The notes beneath the pieces are model-generated. The model was not told where the DNA came from. It ran no database searches and was given only the letters and a program-made list of their open reading frames with translations. Shown piece by piece: positions 1 to 8,953 of a stretch of 64,000 bases of DNA (positions are counted from its first letter, which is position 1; each line of letters begins with the position of its first letter). A program made the position numbers and the translations under genes. Location: contig NC_013166.1 in NCBI RefSeq assembly GCF_000024085.1, positions 682,001 to 746,000 of the forward strand, read 5' to 3'. This DNA comes from Kangiella koreensis DSM 16069. Its GTDB lineage: Bacteria > Pseudomonadota > Gammaproteobacteria > Enterobacterales > Kangiellaceae.

Positions 1-222
1 CTCGCTGCCCAAGGTAATATGTTTGTCCAGATTGAAGAAGGACAAATGACGCCAGAAGAGTATGACGAAAGCATTCGTGATCTAACAGCGTTTATGGCTT
101 ACACAGCTAATCCAGTGAAACTGGAAAGTAAGCGTATGGGTGTCTGGGTTCTAATGTTCTTATTTGTGCTATTGATATTGGCGTACTTCTTGAAGAAAGA
201 ATTCTGGAAAGACGTACATTAA
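1..222 (+). CDS. petC: Cytochrome c1, C-terminal fragment (partial)
   Basis: The reading frame is open from base 1 and stops at 220-222, giving 73 residues; the start lies outside the window. The visible part has the soluble segment ending in TPEEYDESIRDLTAFMAYTA and a single C-terminal membrane anchor (about 20 hydrophobic residues) followed by a short basic tail. This is the usual end of cytochrome c1 of the ubiquinol-cytochrome c reductase (bc1) complex, where the anchor holds the haem domain on the periplasmic face. sspA follows downstream, as in many gammaproteobacteria. The haem motif is not in view, so the call rests on the C-terminus and context. Confidence 0.85.
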   Translation, partial: LAAQGNMFVQIEEGQMTPEEYDESIRDLTAFMAYTANPVKLESKRMGVWVLMFLFVLLILAYFLKKEFWKDVH

Positions 223-232
223 TTAGCATCCT

Positions 233-264
233 AAGCCTCAGCGTTTCCCCGCTGAGGCTTTCTT
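233..264 (+). terminator. Rho-independent terminator after petC
   Basis: Perfect 11-bp stem (AAGCCTCAGCG at 233-243 with CGCTGAGGCTT at 250-260), 6-nt loop, then a T-rich stretch. It lies between the petC stop and the sspA ribosome-binding site and separates the two units. Confidence 0.85.
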
Positions 265-286
265 GTTGTTCGCAGGAGAAATCAGT

Positions 287-919
287 ATGGCAGTAGTTGC
301 CAAACGTTCAGTTATGACTCTTTTTTCTGGCAACGATGTGTATAGCCACCAGGCACGCATTGTTTTAGCAGAAAAAGGTGTAAATTACGAAGTGGTAGAG
401 GTTACCCCTGATAATGTTCCAGAGGATCTATTAGACTTAAATCCTTATGGCTCTGTACCAACCTTGATTGATCGTGATTTGGTTTTGTATGAAGCTAGTA
501 TCGTCATGGAATATTTAGATGAGCGTTTCCCTCATCCGCCGTTGATGCCGGTCTATCCGGTAACTCGTGGTCGTAGTCGCTTGATGATGCATCGTATTCA
601 AAAAGAGTGGTATAGCCAATACGAAATTATCGTCAATGGTACTGAAGCAAAAGCAAAGAAAGCTCGTAAGGAATTACAGGAAAGTATTATGGCTTTAGCT
701 CCAGTATTCGCCAGTAATCCGTACTTTATGAGCGAAGAGTTCTCATTAGTTGATTGTGTTATTGCCCCGTTATTATGGCGTGCTGACCAGTTAGGTATTG
801 AGATTTCAGGCCGTGGCAGTAAAGCAATCCATGATTATATGGATCGCATTTTTGACCGTGACTCATTCAAAGTCAGCCTGACTGAGGAAGAGCGTGAAAT
901 CAAAATGGGTCTAATGTAA
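287..919 (+). CDS. sspA: Stringent starvation protein A
   Basis: SspA is a glutathione-S-transferase-fold protein that binds RNA polymerase during stationary phase and starvation. The 210-residue product has an N-terminal thioredoxin-like domain (about residues 9-85, with NPYGSVPTLIDRDLVLYEA) and a C-terminal helical domain. ATG 287 is chosen because AGGAGA at 274-279 lies just upstream; an upstream in-frame TTG at 263 would include that site in the coding region. Its stop overlaps the sspB start by one base (TAATG), so the two are translationally coupled. The role as RNA polymerase-associated factor is family knowledge. Confidence 0.95.
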   Translation: MAVVAKRSVMTLFSGNDVYSHQARIVLAEKGVNYEVVEVTPDNVPEDLLDLNPYGSVPTLIDRDLVLYEASIVMEYLDERFPHPPLMPVYPVTRGRSRLMMHRIQKEWYSQYEIIVNGTEAKAKKARKELQESIMALAPVFASNPYFMSEEFSLVDCVIAPLLWRADQLGIEISGRGSKAIHDYMDRIFDRDSFKVSLTEEEREIKMGLM

Positions 920-1386
920 TGGCGGGCAACTCGCCATTACAGCCCTATCTACTAATCGCTTATTATGAGTGGATACTTGATAATGAGTGGACCCCGCAAA
1001 TATTAGTCGACACGTCTCATCCCGAAGTTGATGTTCCCTTGCAGTTTGCGAATGATGGAAAGATTGTTTTGAACATCGCACCCACAGCGGTTGCAAACTT
1101 TGAACTCAACCATGACTATATTAGCTTCAATGCTCGTTTTTCTGGGCAGTCGTTAAGTCTTTATATTCCATCCAGTGCCATTATTGCGATATACGCCAGA
1201 GAAAATGATCAAGGTATCATGTTCTCAGCTAATATGTATGGCGAGGATTCCTATTCGAGTGAAGACCACCAAAGTTCGACTGATTCGATTGGTCCAGCTG
1301 AATCTAAAGATAATAATGATGAGGGACCTGATGATGAGCCACCTAAGCCACCGAAAGGCAAGCCTAAATTAAAAGTGGTTAAGTAG
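919..1386 (+). CDS. sspB: ClpXP protease specificity-enhancing factor SspB
   Basis: SspB delivers ssrA-tagged proteins to ClpXP. The 155-residue product has a folded N-terminal domain beginning LQPYLLIAYYEWILDNEWTP (about 1-110), an acidic, low-complexity linker rich in S, D and E (about 111-140), and a C-terminal KPKLKVVK that matches the ClpX-binding tail of the family. It overlaps sspA by one base and is followed by a strong terminator. Confidence 0.95.
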   Translation: MAGNSPLQPYLLIAYYEWILDNEWTPQILVDTSHPEVDVPLQFANDGKIVLNIAPTAVANFELNHDYISFNARFSGQSLSLYIPSSAIIAIYARENDQGIMFSANMYGEDSYSSEDHQSSTDSIGPAESKDNNDEGPDDEPPKPPKGKPKLKVVK

Positions 1387-1414
1387 TTACTTTTTAGGTT
1401 ACCGGTAACACAGA

Positions 1415-1450
1415 TAAAAAAAAGGCGAGTTTCAAACTCGCCTTTTTTAC
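1415..1450. terminator. Bidirectional terminator between sspB and dolP
   Basis: GGCGAGT (1424-1430) pairs with ACTCGCC (1436-1442) around a 5-nt loop, with an A-tract on the left and a T-tract on the right, so it can end transcripts from both converging genes. Confidence 0.9.
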
Positions 1451-1465
1451 GCCTACTTGTTTATA

Positions 1466-1993
1466 TTAGTCGATATATTCGAAAATCTTCACGACTCTAT
1501 CGACACCTGAAATATTGCGGGCGACTAGAGCTGCTTTATCGCCTTCTTCGCGGGTAACCATACCCATTAAGAACACTTCCTTGTTTTCAGTAATAACTTT
1601 AATACGTTTAGAGTCTAATCCTTTTTCTGCAGCAAGACTGGATTTTACCTTGGTGGTTATCCATACATCAGAAACAGTACTAACATCTTCAGGATTGCCA
1701 GTGCGTAATTCATTAAAGGCTTTCTTCATTTCAGGAACGCCTTTAATGGTATTTGAAACTTGCGCAATTACATCTTCTGAGGGTACTTGGCCATAAATCA
1801 GGACATAAAGGTTATGACTGACCACATCAACAGCATTAGGCTGGTTCTTTTCTAGGATGGGGTAAAGTCTGTCCTTAACACGACCTTCAATACTGGAGTC
1901 TTCTGCTACGGTACCGAAAGTCGTACAAGCGGAAACCCCAAAAGAGAGAGCCAGGGTCAAAATAAGTAAGCGGAGTGATTTTATAGTTAGCAT
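1466..1993 (-). CDS. dolP: BON-domain outer-membrane lipoprotein, DolP (YraP) type
   Basis: The 175-residue product starts with a lipoprotein signal peptide whose lipobox ends VSAC (Cys about residue 23). Two BON domains follow (about 45-110 and 115-175), the second containing KVITENKEVFLMGMV. DolP is known in E. coli as an outer-membrane lipoprotein supporting envelope integrity and cell separation. The gene lies two bases after diaA in the same order as the E. coli yraL-yraM-yraN-yraO-yraP block, which favours DolP over OsmY. Confidence 0.88.
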   Translation of the reverse strand: MLTIKSLRLLILTLALSFGVSACTTFGTVAEDSSIEGRVKDRLYPILEKNQPNAVDVVSHNLYVLIYGQVPSEDVIAQVSNTIKGVPEMKKAFNELRTGNPEDVSTVSDVWITTKVKSSLAAEKGLDSKRIKVITENKEVFLMGMVTREEGDKAALVARNISGVDRVVKIFEYID

Positions 1994-1995
1994 TT

Positions 1996-2586
<591 letters not shown>

Positions 2587-2614
2587 CTACCTAATCGAGT
2601 CGGTAATCGAACGC

Positions 2615-2983
2615 TTACCAGGACGGTGCCTGAAAAGCATTTTTGTGCCATTCTATCAATGGCTCCTGTGCAGACAATGTTACGGAAACCACATCAAAAC
2701 GACAATCTCGTTGCTGCATTTTTTTATTAGCTTGCAAATACAGCTGTGCCGTTTTAATAATCTTTTGCTGCTTGCGAAAGTTTACGGTTTCAGCACCACT
2801 ACCATAACTGGTGTTGGCTCGAAAGCGAACCTCAACAAATACCAATGCAGACTTGTCCAGCATAATTAAATCAATTTCGCCAAAACGGGAATTGAAGTTT
2901 TTCTCTACTAACGTGAGTCCTTGTTTTTTGAGATAACTTTCGGCAAAGAGTTCAACATGATCGCCACGCTGTCGCGTACTCAT
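2615..2983 (-). CDS. yraN: UPF0102 family protein YraN
   Basis: A 122-residue protein with the endonuclease-like (restriction-endonuclease fold) core of the UPF0102 family: GEIDLIMLD (about 36-44) and LVFVEVRFR (about 47-55), the D and E-x-R spacing resembling a PD-(D/E)xK site. Its biochemical function is not established. It lies between lpoA and diaA, as in E. coli. Confidence 0.9.
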   Translation of the reverse strand: MSTRQRGDHVELFAESYLKKQGLTLVEKNFNSRFGEIDLIMLDKSALVFVEVRFRANTSYGSGAETVNFRKQQKIIKTAQLYLQANKKMQQRDCRFDVVSVTLSAQEPLIEWHKNAFQAPSW

Positions 2984-3018
2984 TATGATAACAATCCCTT
3001 GCTGGTGGTAAATAATGA

Positions 3019-4857
3019 TTATTCAGTTAACGGTACCCAATGGCCATTACGGTACTTAGCCCAGGCCAGTTGGCGTACAATTCGTCCATAGTAATCCAAA
3101 GTCAACTCGCCAGAGAGGCCTTGAACGGAATAATCCGACAAAGCCGATAACTGAGGAATCTCAGGAATTAACAAGAAGGAATCGTAGCCCAGGGCAAAGA
3201 AACGACCTAGTGTGCCACCGGCATTGGGAAACATGCGAACAATCTTTTGTTTATTAGATGCCTGTTCCTCTGACTGTGGGATCATCCAAGGAGCATCGGT
3301 AAACTGGATACCATTGAGATCATTTTCACGTTCTTTGCCACCGTCGTAAAGGCTTGAAGTCGCATAGACCGGTAGGTTATAGGCGTAATAGTAATTCAAG
3401 TAAGGCTTAATGATCCGGGCATCTTTTGCTGCTGCGATCATAAAGATAAAGTCCGCAGTTGCCGAAATTTGTGCGGATGACTCAATCGGTAGGTTAAGAA
3501 GGTTTTGTAGCTCACGCTTTCTTCTTTCTGCTTGATCTGCACCGAGCATTTGCATGACTGCAATCTTCGGATCCGGAGTACGCGAAAGATCGGCAGTTCT
3601 AACAACGTCACCACCTAGCCGCTGAAAGGTATCGCTGAAACTCTCAACCGCACGTGCCCCAACGCTTTTGTCGGCATTAATAATAAAAGCACGAGTCTGT
3701 CCTTTATTGATGGCATACTCTGCAATCTGCTCAGCTTCATCTTCAACTGGCAATCCAAATTGAAACATCCCGCTTGGAGTATAAGCTTTGTCCAGGCGGT
3801 TTAAGACTAATGTCGGGATAGGTAACTTTTGATACTGCGCAATATCATCAGCTCTGTTTTTCAGTAGTGGGCCTATGACAAATTCAACACCATCTGCTAG
3901 AGCCTGTTGATACAGTAATTCGATAGGTTCGCTGGCTGTATCGTAGACCACCACTTCTGGTTTCTCGCTGCCCATCATCTGAGTATCGTAGAAAGATGTC
4001 ATGAAACCATCGAGAATAACGTTGCCAACAGTTGCTAAACGGCCACTGGTCGGAAGGAAAAGGCCGATCTTAGTAGGGGCGCCAAAATCAACCACTACGG
4101 CTTCTCGCTCGACTTTGAGATTAATATAGAACAGGGCGGGATGGTTGGGATAAAGGACGTTCCACTCTTGCATGGCATTTGATAATGCAGCTTGGTCATT
4201 ACTAAATTGTTGTTGGATAATTGCCATGTCCAGCCAGCCTAATTCGTTATGCTTATTAGCGCGATTCCGAGTAATTTCAAGCGCACCGGTCGGAGAAGTC
4301 ATGAGTTCAAGCCAGGTTTTACGTTCCTGTTCTTCGCGAAGTTTTTCATCCTGGAATAAATGCATTGCTTCAATGCGTGTCATTGCCGCATCTGCATGAC
4401 GCTGGTTAGCTGCTAAGCTGTCTGCCAGTAGGCGATAATATCGGGATTGCCACTTGGTATCGTATTTTTCAGGGTTGCGCACGGATTGGAGTGCACGTAT
4501 GGAGTCGAAGGGCTGCTCTTGAATTAGTGCAACTTCACCGACTAATAAATACCAGTCAGCACGCAAATTGAGCGGTAGTTGAGTTGGATAAAAGCTATTC
4601 AATACTTCATAAGCTTCGGCATATTGCTCGCGTTGCATATGAGCTTTAGCAGCCTGTAATAAAAAAGGGGCTTTATCAGCTTCTTCGGCGGCTTCGGCTT
4701 GTTGCAGGTAAAATTCTGCCGGCTGCAAATCGTAATCAGCCGTAGTCGGAGATTCTGACTTGCGCGTGCCAGTCGTTGTACAAGCCGATATCATCAGTAC
4801 GCTGAAAATTGCCGTGAATACTAATATGAGGTTCTTATGCATAAGCTTTTTTGTCAT
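3019..4857 (-). CDS. lpoA: Penicillin-binding protein activator LpoA
   Basis: The 612-residue outer-membrane lipoprotein has a signal peptide with lipobox ISAC (Cys about residue 26). An N-terminal TPR-like helical domain (to about 260) precedes a C-terminal domain like type I periplasmic binding proteins, beginning about TKIGLFLPTSGRLATVG. LpoA reaches through the peptidoglycan and stimulates PBP1A. ATG 4842 (M6) is an alternative start. rsmI is divergent, with 65 bases between the two starts, the usual gammaproteobacterial arrangement. Confidence 0.92.
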   Translation of the reverse strand: MTKKLMHKNLILVFTAIFSVLMISACTTTGTRKSESPTTADYDLQPAEFYLQQAEAAEEADKAPFLLQAAKAHMQREQYAEAYEVLNSFYPTQLPLNLRADWYLLVGEVALIQEQPFDSIRALQSVRNPEKYDTKWQSRYYRLLADSLAANQRHADAAMTRIEAMHLFQDEKLREEQERKTWLELMTSPTGALEITRNRANKHNELGWLDMAIIQQQFSNDQAALSNAMQEWNVLYPNHPALFYINLKVEREAVVVDFGAPTKIGLFLPTSGRLATVGNVILDGFMTSFYDTQMMGSEKPEVVVYDTASEPIELLYQQALADGVEFVIGPLLKNRADDIAQYQKLPIPTLVLNRLDKAYTPSGMFQFGLPVEDEAEQIAEYAINKGQTRAFIINADKSVGARAVESFSDTFQRLGGDVVRTADLSRTPDPKIAVMQMLGADQAERRKRELQNLLNLPIESSAQISATADFIFMIAAAKDARIIKPYLNYYYAYNLPVYATSSLYDGGKERENDLNGIQFTDAPWMIPQSEEQASNKQKIVRMFPNAGGTLGRFFALGYDSFLLIPEIPQLSALSDYSVQGLSGELTLDYYGRIVRQLAWAKYRNGHWVPLTE

Positions 4858-4922
4858 AATTCCATACTCATCAAATAATTATCGGTATTTTAGGCGCTTA
4901 GGCGCAGCAAGGCAAAAAAGCT

Positions 4923-5789
4923 ATGGCAAATTTCCCACAAACTGATACCGCATCGGCACAATTAGGCACTTTATTTGTCGTTGCCACGCCGATTGGCAAT
5001 ATCGAAGATATTTCTGCACGGGCCATTCGCACTCTCAAGGATGTCGACTTGATCTGCGCTGAAGATACGCGTCATAGCCAGCGCTTGATGCATCACTACC
5101 AAATTGAAACCCCGATGATTTCATTACATGAGCACAACGAGGTTGCGCGCATAGAGCAGATCGCAGAGCGATTGCAACAGGGGCAGAGCATTGCCTTGAT
5201 CTCTGATGCGGGAACTCCATTAATTAGTGATCCTGGATTTAAGTTAGTCAGAGAGTTGCGCCAAAAGGGGTGCCGTATTAGCCCTATACCAGGCCCGAGT
5301 GCCATCATTACGGCTTTGAGTGTTGCCGGTCTGGCTACTGACAGCTTTAGTTTTTGGGGCTTTCTACCGTCAAAATCATCCGGACGCAAGCAAGTTTTTA
5401 GCAACTTATCGCAACATGGCGAAACACTGGTTTTTTATGAATCGTCACACAGGATTTTGGATTGCCTTAAGGATTTGCTTGATTTGCTAGGTGATAGAGA
5501 GTTAGTAATTGCTCGCGAACTGACCAAAACCTTTGAAACTGTCCTATCGGGCAAAGCTTCTGATTTGGTTGACAAGGTTGAATTGGATCTCGACCAGCAG
5601 AAAGGCGAGTTTGTGTTAATGGTATCGGGAGCTGAAGACAAGGTCACTGAAATGGACCTGGCTACCGAAAAACTCATGGTTGCGCTCCTAGAAGAGTTGC
5701 CTCCGAATAAAGCCTCTAAAATTGCCGCACAAGTGTCAGGCTTGAAGAAAAAAGTGTTATACCAATGGGCGCTTGATCAAAAAGACTAA
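4923..5789 (+). CDS. rsmI: 16S rRNA (cytidine1402-2'-O)-methyltransferase RsmI
   Basis: A 288-residue tetrapyrrole-methylase-fold protein. Motifs are VVATPIGNIEDISARA (about 18-33), AEDTRHSQRL, LISDAGTPLISDPG (about 97-110) and PIPGPSAIITAL (about 121-132). RsmI 2'-O-methylates C1402 of 16S rRNA in the decoding centre using S-adenosylmethionine. Length is normal for the family (E. coli 286). Confidence 0.96.
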   Translation: MANFPQTDTASAQLGTLFVVATPIGNIEDISARAIRTLKDVDLICAEDTRHSQRLMHHYQIETPMISLHEHNEVARIEQIAERLQQGQSIALISDAGTPLISDPGFKLVRELRQKGCRISPIPGPSAIITALSVAGLATDSFSFWGFLPSKSSGRKQVFSNLSQHGETLVFYESSHRILDCLKDLLDLLGDRELVIARELTKTFETVLSGKASDLVDKVELDLDQQKGEFVLMVSGAEDKVTEMDLATEKLMVALLEELPPNKASKIAAQVSGLKKKVLYQWALDQKD

Positions 5790-5881
5790 GAACGATTTCT
5801 GTCACCTTTTACCGTTGAACCGAGTCTTATTAAGTAATTGTAAAGTTATCTAATTGAGAACAAACCGAATTGGAGTTGGAT

Positions 5882-6376
5882 ATGAGATATCTAAAGTCAG
5901 CAGTCATCGCACTACTTATATCGCCACTTATGGCTGTAGCTGGTGAAGTGAAAGTTAGCTGGGCTGAGTTTGATGATTTTATTGACGTTAGACCTGCCAG
6001 TGAAACCAAGTCAGCCTTTTATAAGCGCGTCAAAACTAGCCTTGAAAAATCATTTATTGAGCTTGGAGAAAAGTTGCCAGATGGTACTGTGTTTGAGCTT
6101 CGAGTCTCAGATCTAGACCTGGCGGGTGATATTCGCTATGGAGGTACCAGAGAATATAGACTGGTAGAGAGACTTTATTACCCTAAAATGAAGTTTGATT
6201 ATCAGCTGGTTAATGCAGAAGGTAAGATCCTGAAAGAAGGCTCAGAATCAATCAAGGATATGGGCTTTCTGGATCGACTTCGTAGGCCATCTCAGTATCG
6301 AAATGAAGGTTTCTTCTACGAAAAGTTGATGTTCGAAAACTGGTTTGAAGAAAATATCGAAGCACAGTTTAAATAA
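5882..6376 (+). CDS. Secreted DUF3016-family protein
   Basis: The product has 164 residues with a Sec-type signal peptide (cleavage near VAGEV). The mature part contains VSWAEFDDFIDVRPASE, a DLDLAGDIR segment, and a C-terminal half rich in aromatic and charged residues. It matches my memory of the DUF3016 family, whose function is unknown. ATG 5882 is chosen because GGAG at 5872-5875 is six bases upstream; an in-frame TTG at 5870 would swallow that site. A terminator follows. Confidence 0.8.
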   Translation: MRYLKSAVIALLISPLMAVAGEVKVSWAEFDDFIDVRPASETKSAFYKRVKTSLEKSFIELGEKLPDGTVFELRVSDLDLAGDIRYGGTREYRLVERLYYPKMKFDYQLVNAEGKILKEGSESIKDMGFLDRLRRPSQYRNEGFFYEKLMFENWFEENIEAQFK

Positions 6377-6398
6377 TAAGAATTGGTCACAAAGCTGG

Positions 6399-6428
6399 AA
6401 AGGCAGACAGAACAGTCTGCCTTTTTTA
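6399..6428 (+). terminator. Rho-independent terminator before rnpB
   Basis: GGCAGAC (6402-6408) pairs perfectly with GTCTGCC (6415-6421) around a 6-nt loop, followed by a run of six T. It ends the DUF3016 gene transcript. Confidence 0.9.
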
Positions 6429-6470
6429 TTTTTGCTTGCTTTTTCACCTATGAAGACTAAACTTGCCCAC

Positions 6471-6822
6471 AAGCTGGCCAGACAGTCGCTGCCTGCCATT
6501 TGGTAGGGAGAGGAAAGTCCGGACTTCACAGAGCAGGGTGCCAGGTAACGCCTGGGCGGCGCAAGCCGACGGCAAGTGCAACAGAAAGTATACCGCCGAT
6601 GGAATCGCAAGATTCACAGGTAAGGTTGAAATGGTGCGGTAAGAGCGCACCGCACTGCTGGCAACAGTATGTGGCGAGGTAAACCCCACCCGAAGCAAGA
6701 CCAAATAGGGTTCCGTATGGCGTGGCTCGCGTTGGAACCGGGTAGGTTGCTTGAGCCATGGAGTGATCCATGGCCTAGACGAATGACTGTCCTAGACAGA
6801 ATCCGGCTTACCGGCCAGCTTA
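6471..6822 (+). ncRNA. rnpB: RNase P RNA, bacterial type A (M1 RNA)
   Basis: The catalytic RNA that removes 5' leaders from pre-tRNAs. Recognised by GAGGAAAGTCCGGAC (P4 5' strand, about 6510-6524), the AAGTGCAACAGAAAGTATACC core, GGTAAACCCC-type P15 loop that binds the tRNA CCA end, CGAAGCAAGACCAAATAGG, and the 3' ACAGAATCCGGCTTA. The ends are set by pairing of AAGCTGGCC (6471-6479) with GGCCAGCTT (6813-6821), which forms P1. A weak -10-like TAAACT at 6458-6463 is the only promoter candidate I see. Ends are good to a few bases. The 3' end is partly repeated twice downstream. Confidence 0.95.
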
Positions 6823-6870
6823 TTTTTTCCTTTATCAATGTTTAAAATTTGAGTGCTAAGTCATTCGTAT

Positions 6871-6932
6871 GATGACTGTCCAAGACATATTCTCTTTAAG
6901 AGAAGCGGCTTACCAGCCAGCTTTTTTTTTCT
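6871..6932 (+). repeat. First extra copy of the rnpB 3' end, with terminator
   Basis: ATGACTGTCC at 6872-6881 repeats the rnpB segment at 6783-6792 (89 bases apart), followed by an AAGACA block, a small TTCTC/GAGAA hairpin, then GGCTTACCAGCCAGCTT, close to the rnpB 3' terminus, and nine T. The GGCT/AGCC hairpin plus T-run looks like a terminator. An AGTCAT/ATGACT inverted repeat opens the unit. Confidence 0.8.
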
Positions 6933-6976
6933 TCCGAATTAGTTTTAACTTGGGGTACTTTAGTCATTCATCCTAG

Positions 6977-7037
6977 ATGACTGTCCAAGACACACTCTCC
7001 ACAAGAGAATCGGCTTATCGGCCAGTTTGCTTTTTTA
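6977..7037 (+). repeat. Second extra copy of the rnpB 3' end, with terminator-like tail
   Basis: ATGACTGTCC recurs at 6977-6986, 105 bases after the previous copy. It continues with AAGACA, a CTCTC/GAGA hairpin, CGGCTTATCGGCCAGTTTGC and six T. The order of elements is the same as in the first extra copy; the intervening spacers are not alike. Confidence 0.8.
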
Positions 7038-7193
7038 TCATTCTGAACCTTCGGTTGGTGGTGAGCTTGCGAACCTCAACAGCTCATGAGTACGTATCCA
7101 ATTAGGCAGGCTCTTGCCCTTAAAAAAAAACATCTTATCTTCGGTCGTAATGGCAACTTTCTCCAAAAGCTGATGTATCCAACCCGTTAGCGT

Positions 7194-7199
7194 TATACT
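7194..7199 (+). promoter_or_regulatory. Candidate -10 element of the DUF2784 gene (possibly leaderless)
   Basis: TATACT ends six bases before the ATG at 7206, so a transcript starting at normal distance would begin at or beside the start codon. No purine-rich ribosome-binding site is visible upstream of that ATG, and no good -35 is present. Confidence 0.4.
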
Positions 7200-7205
7200 G
7201 ATTTC

Positions 7206-7616
7206 ATGGACACTTCTGATTGTTACATTTTATTGGCTGATCTGATTCTTATCACCCACGCGTTATTCGTTGTGTTTGTTGTAGCAGGGTTGATATTGAT
7301 TCTAATTGGTGGCGTTTGCTCATGGTCATGGGTTAGAAACCTCTGGTTTAGGTTGTCGCACTTAATAGCGATTGGCTTCGTGGTGATTCAATCGTGGCTT
7401 GGTGCCATCTGCCCTTTAACCATCTGGGAAAATGCGCTGCGTGAAAAGGCGGGTGAGCTTGGTTATCAGGACACCTTTATATCCTACTGGCTGGAAAAGC
7501 TGCTTTATTACCAGTTACCGCAATGGGTATTTGTCGTTGCGTACAGCATATTCGGTGCTTTGGTCTTGGTAAGCTGGTTTTGGGTCAGACCAAGGGCTTT
7601 TAGAAAACAGGATTAA
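7206..7616 (+). CDS. DUF2784 family inner-membrane protein
   Basis: The 136-residue product has about four membrane segments: roughly 10-38, 45-68 with the conserved RLSHLIAIGFVVIQSWLGAICPLT stretch, and 105-128. The motif order with NLWFR-LSHL and CPLTIWENALR matches my memory of DUF2784, a family without assigned function. The ATG lies immediately after a TATACT box and has no visible ribosome-binding site. It converges with the glutaminase gene. Confidence 0.8.
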   Translation: MDTSDCYILLADLILITHALFVVFVVAGLILILIGGVCSWSWVRNLWFRLSHLIAIGFVVIQSWLGAICPLTIWENALREKAGELGYQDTFISYWLEKLLYYQLPQWVFVVAYSIFGALVLVSWFWVRPRAFRKQD

Positions 7617-7630
7617 GCTACGAGTCGTCC

Positions 7631-8581
7631 CTATTCATATTCCAGCTCATCAAAAATAGGCGAGGGTCCAAAAACGTTTGATTGAGTAATGGTCGTAAAT
7701 AGTTCAAGTGCTTTGATCCCTTTACTTGAATTGCCCTTAGTGTTTAGTCCTGGGCTCCATACTGCGATGCTGTATTGGTCTGGGTAGATGGCTACGATTC
7801 CACCGCCGACACCACTTTTACCGGGTAACCCAACTCTAAAGGCAAACTCTCCTGCCTCATCATAGAAGCCACAAAGCAACATGATGGAGTTGATACGTTT
7901 GGTTTCCTGAGCGGTTATTATTCGTTTGTTGTTGACTGGGTTCTTGCCTCCACTTGCGAGGAACATAAAGGTCTGAGCCAAATCTTTGCATGACATTTCT
8001 ATTGAGCAAAGATGGAAATAGAAGTCTAATACTTCTTCAGCGTCGTTTTCGATATTGCCATACGATTTCATTAGGTTGATATGGGCACTGTTTTTAAAAC
8101 CACATTCTTTTTCTGATTCTGCAGTGGTTTTGCAGTAATCAATATTGGGGTTGCCTGCTAGCGAGCGCAGAAACTTGATGAAGTCCTGATATGGGTTTTT
8201 CAATTCGCTCATCAGAATATCGCAAATGACTATCGCACCAGCATTGATTAATGGGTTGCGAGGTATCCCTTGTTCGTATTCAAGCTGTACTAAAGAATTA
8301 AAAGGACTGCCCGAAGGTTCTACCCCAACGCGCTTCCACAAGTCAGTGCCCACTAGTTTGAATGCATAAACCAGTGACAGAACCTTGGATATACTCTGAA
8401 TAGAAAATGTCTCGTCGGTATCGCCATGGAAGTAGCTGTGTCCTTCTCTGGTTACCAGGTACATACCAAATTTATTGGGATTAGCCTTGGCCAGAGCAGG
8501 AATATAGGTCGCTACCTGTCCAATTTGGTCATAGTCCTTGAGCTCTGCAGCGATTTTTTCGAATATTTCGTTGTATTTCAT
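7631..8581 (-). CDS. glsA: Glutaminase (serine-dependent, GlsA/GlsB family)
   Basis: Glutaminase hydrolyses L-glutamine to glutamate and ammonia. The 316-residue product carries the family's beta-lactamase-like site: FSIQSISKV (Ser and Lys of SxxK, about residues 60-68), NPLINAGAI (about 109-117) and PGKSGVGGGI near residue 255. Length is typical. It is a single gene converging with the DUF2784 gene; a 514-base region separates it from mraZ. Ammonia production or acid tolerance roles are known for homologues, not shown here. Confidence 0.95.
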   Translation of the reverse strand: MKYNEIFEKIAAELKDYDQIGQVATYIPALAKANPNKFGMYLVTREGHSYFHGDTDETFSIQSISKVLSLVYAFKLVGTDLWKRVGVEPSGSPFNSLVQLEYEQGIPRNPLINAGAIVICDILMSELKNPYQDFIKFLRSLAGNPNIDYCKTTAESEKECGFKNSAHINLMKSYGNIENDAEEVLDFYFHLCSIEMSCKDLAQTFMFLASGGKNPVNNKRIITAQETKRINSIMLLCGFYDEAGEFAFRVGLPGKSGVGGGIVAIYPDQYSIAVWSPGLNTKGNSSKGIKALELFTTITQSNVFGPSPIFDELEYE

Positions 8582-8924
8582 ACCCGGTAAGATTTGATGT
8601 TTGTCTTGTCAGTCTATTGAACACTAGGCTCTATGGCTAGCCTGGATTACCAATATATCAATAGGTTATATCAATGAAGGGAGGGTGGGGGGTGGTAATT
8701 CTTCATGAAGCTATGACTCTTAAAGTAGTTGAATCTTGGTGATTTTAGCCTCGAAATCCTTGATTTAAGTAAAATATCGCTTCTAACTTAAAGTAAATTC
8801 TAACTTCCCTATCTAATTTTCTGATAAATAAGCAGTTTATTTTCGTCTGTTTGTTAGTGCTGACTAACTTCGCTAAGTGTTTGTCAAATAAGGACATTTT
8901 TCACATTTTCCATGCAAATTTGCC

Positions 8925-8953
8925 TTGCAAAACTCAAGCAAACTTCATATAGT
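8925..8953 (+). promoter_or_regulatory. Sigma70-like promoter of the dcw cluster
   Basis: TTGCAA (8925-8930) and TATAGT (8948-8953) are separated by 17 bases. The position about 140 bases before mraZ and the overlap of the -10 with the MraZ-type repeats are as expected for the mra promoter. Confidence 0.7.

Larger units (their letters stand above)
6823..7205. other. Intergenic region between rnpB and the DUF2784 gene
   Basis: Apart from the two rnpB 3'-end copies (6871-7037), the rest (about 7038-7205) holds a run of nine A near 7121-7130 and a -10-like TATACT at 7194-7199. I see no RNA gene or reading frame with coding character here. Confidence 0.6.

Noticed and set aside
911..1096. Minus-strand open frame over sspB
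   Set aside because: It is the antisense shadow of a well-conserved gene and has no motif of its own.
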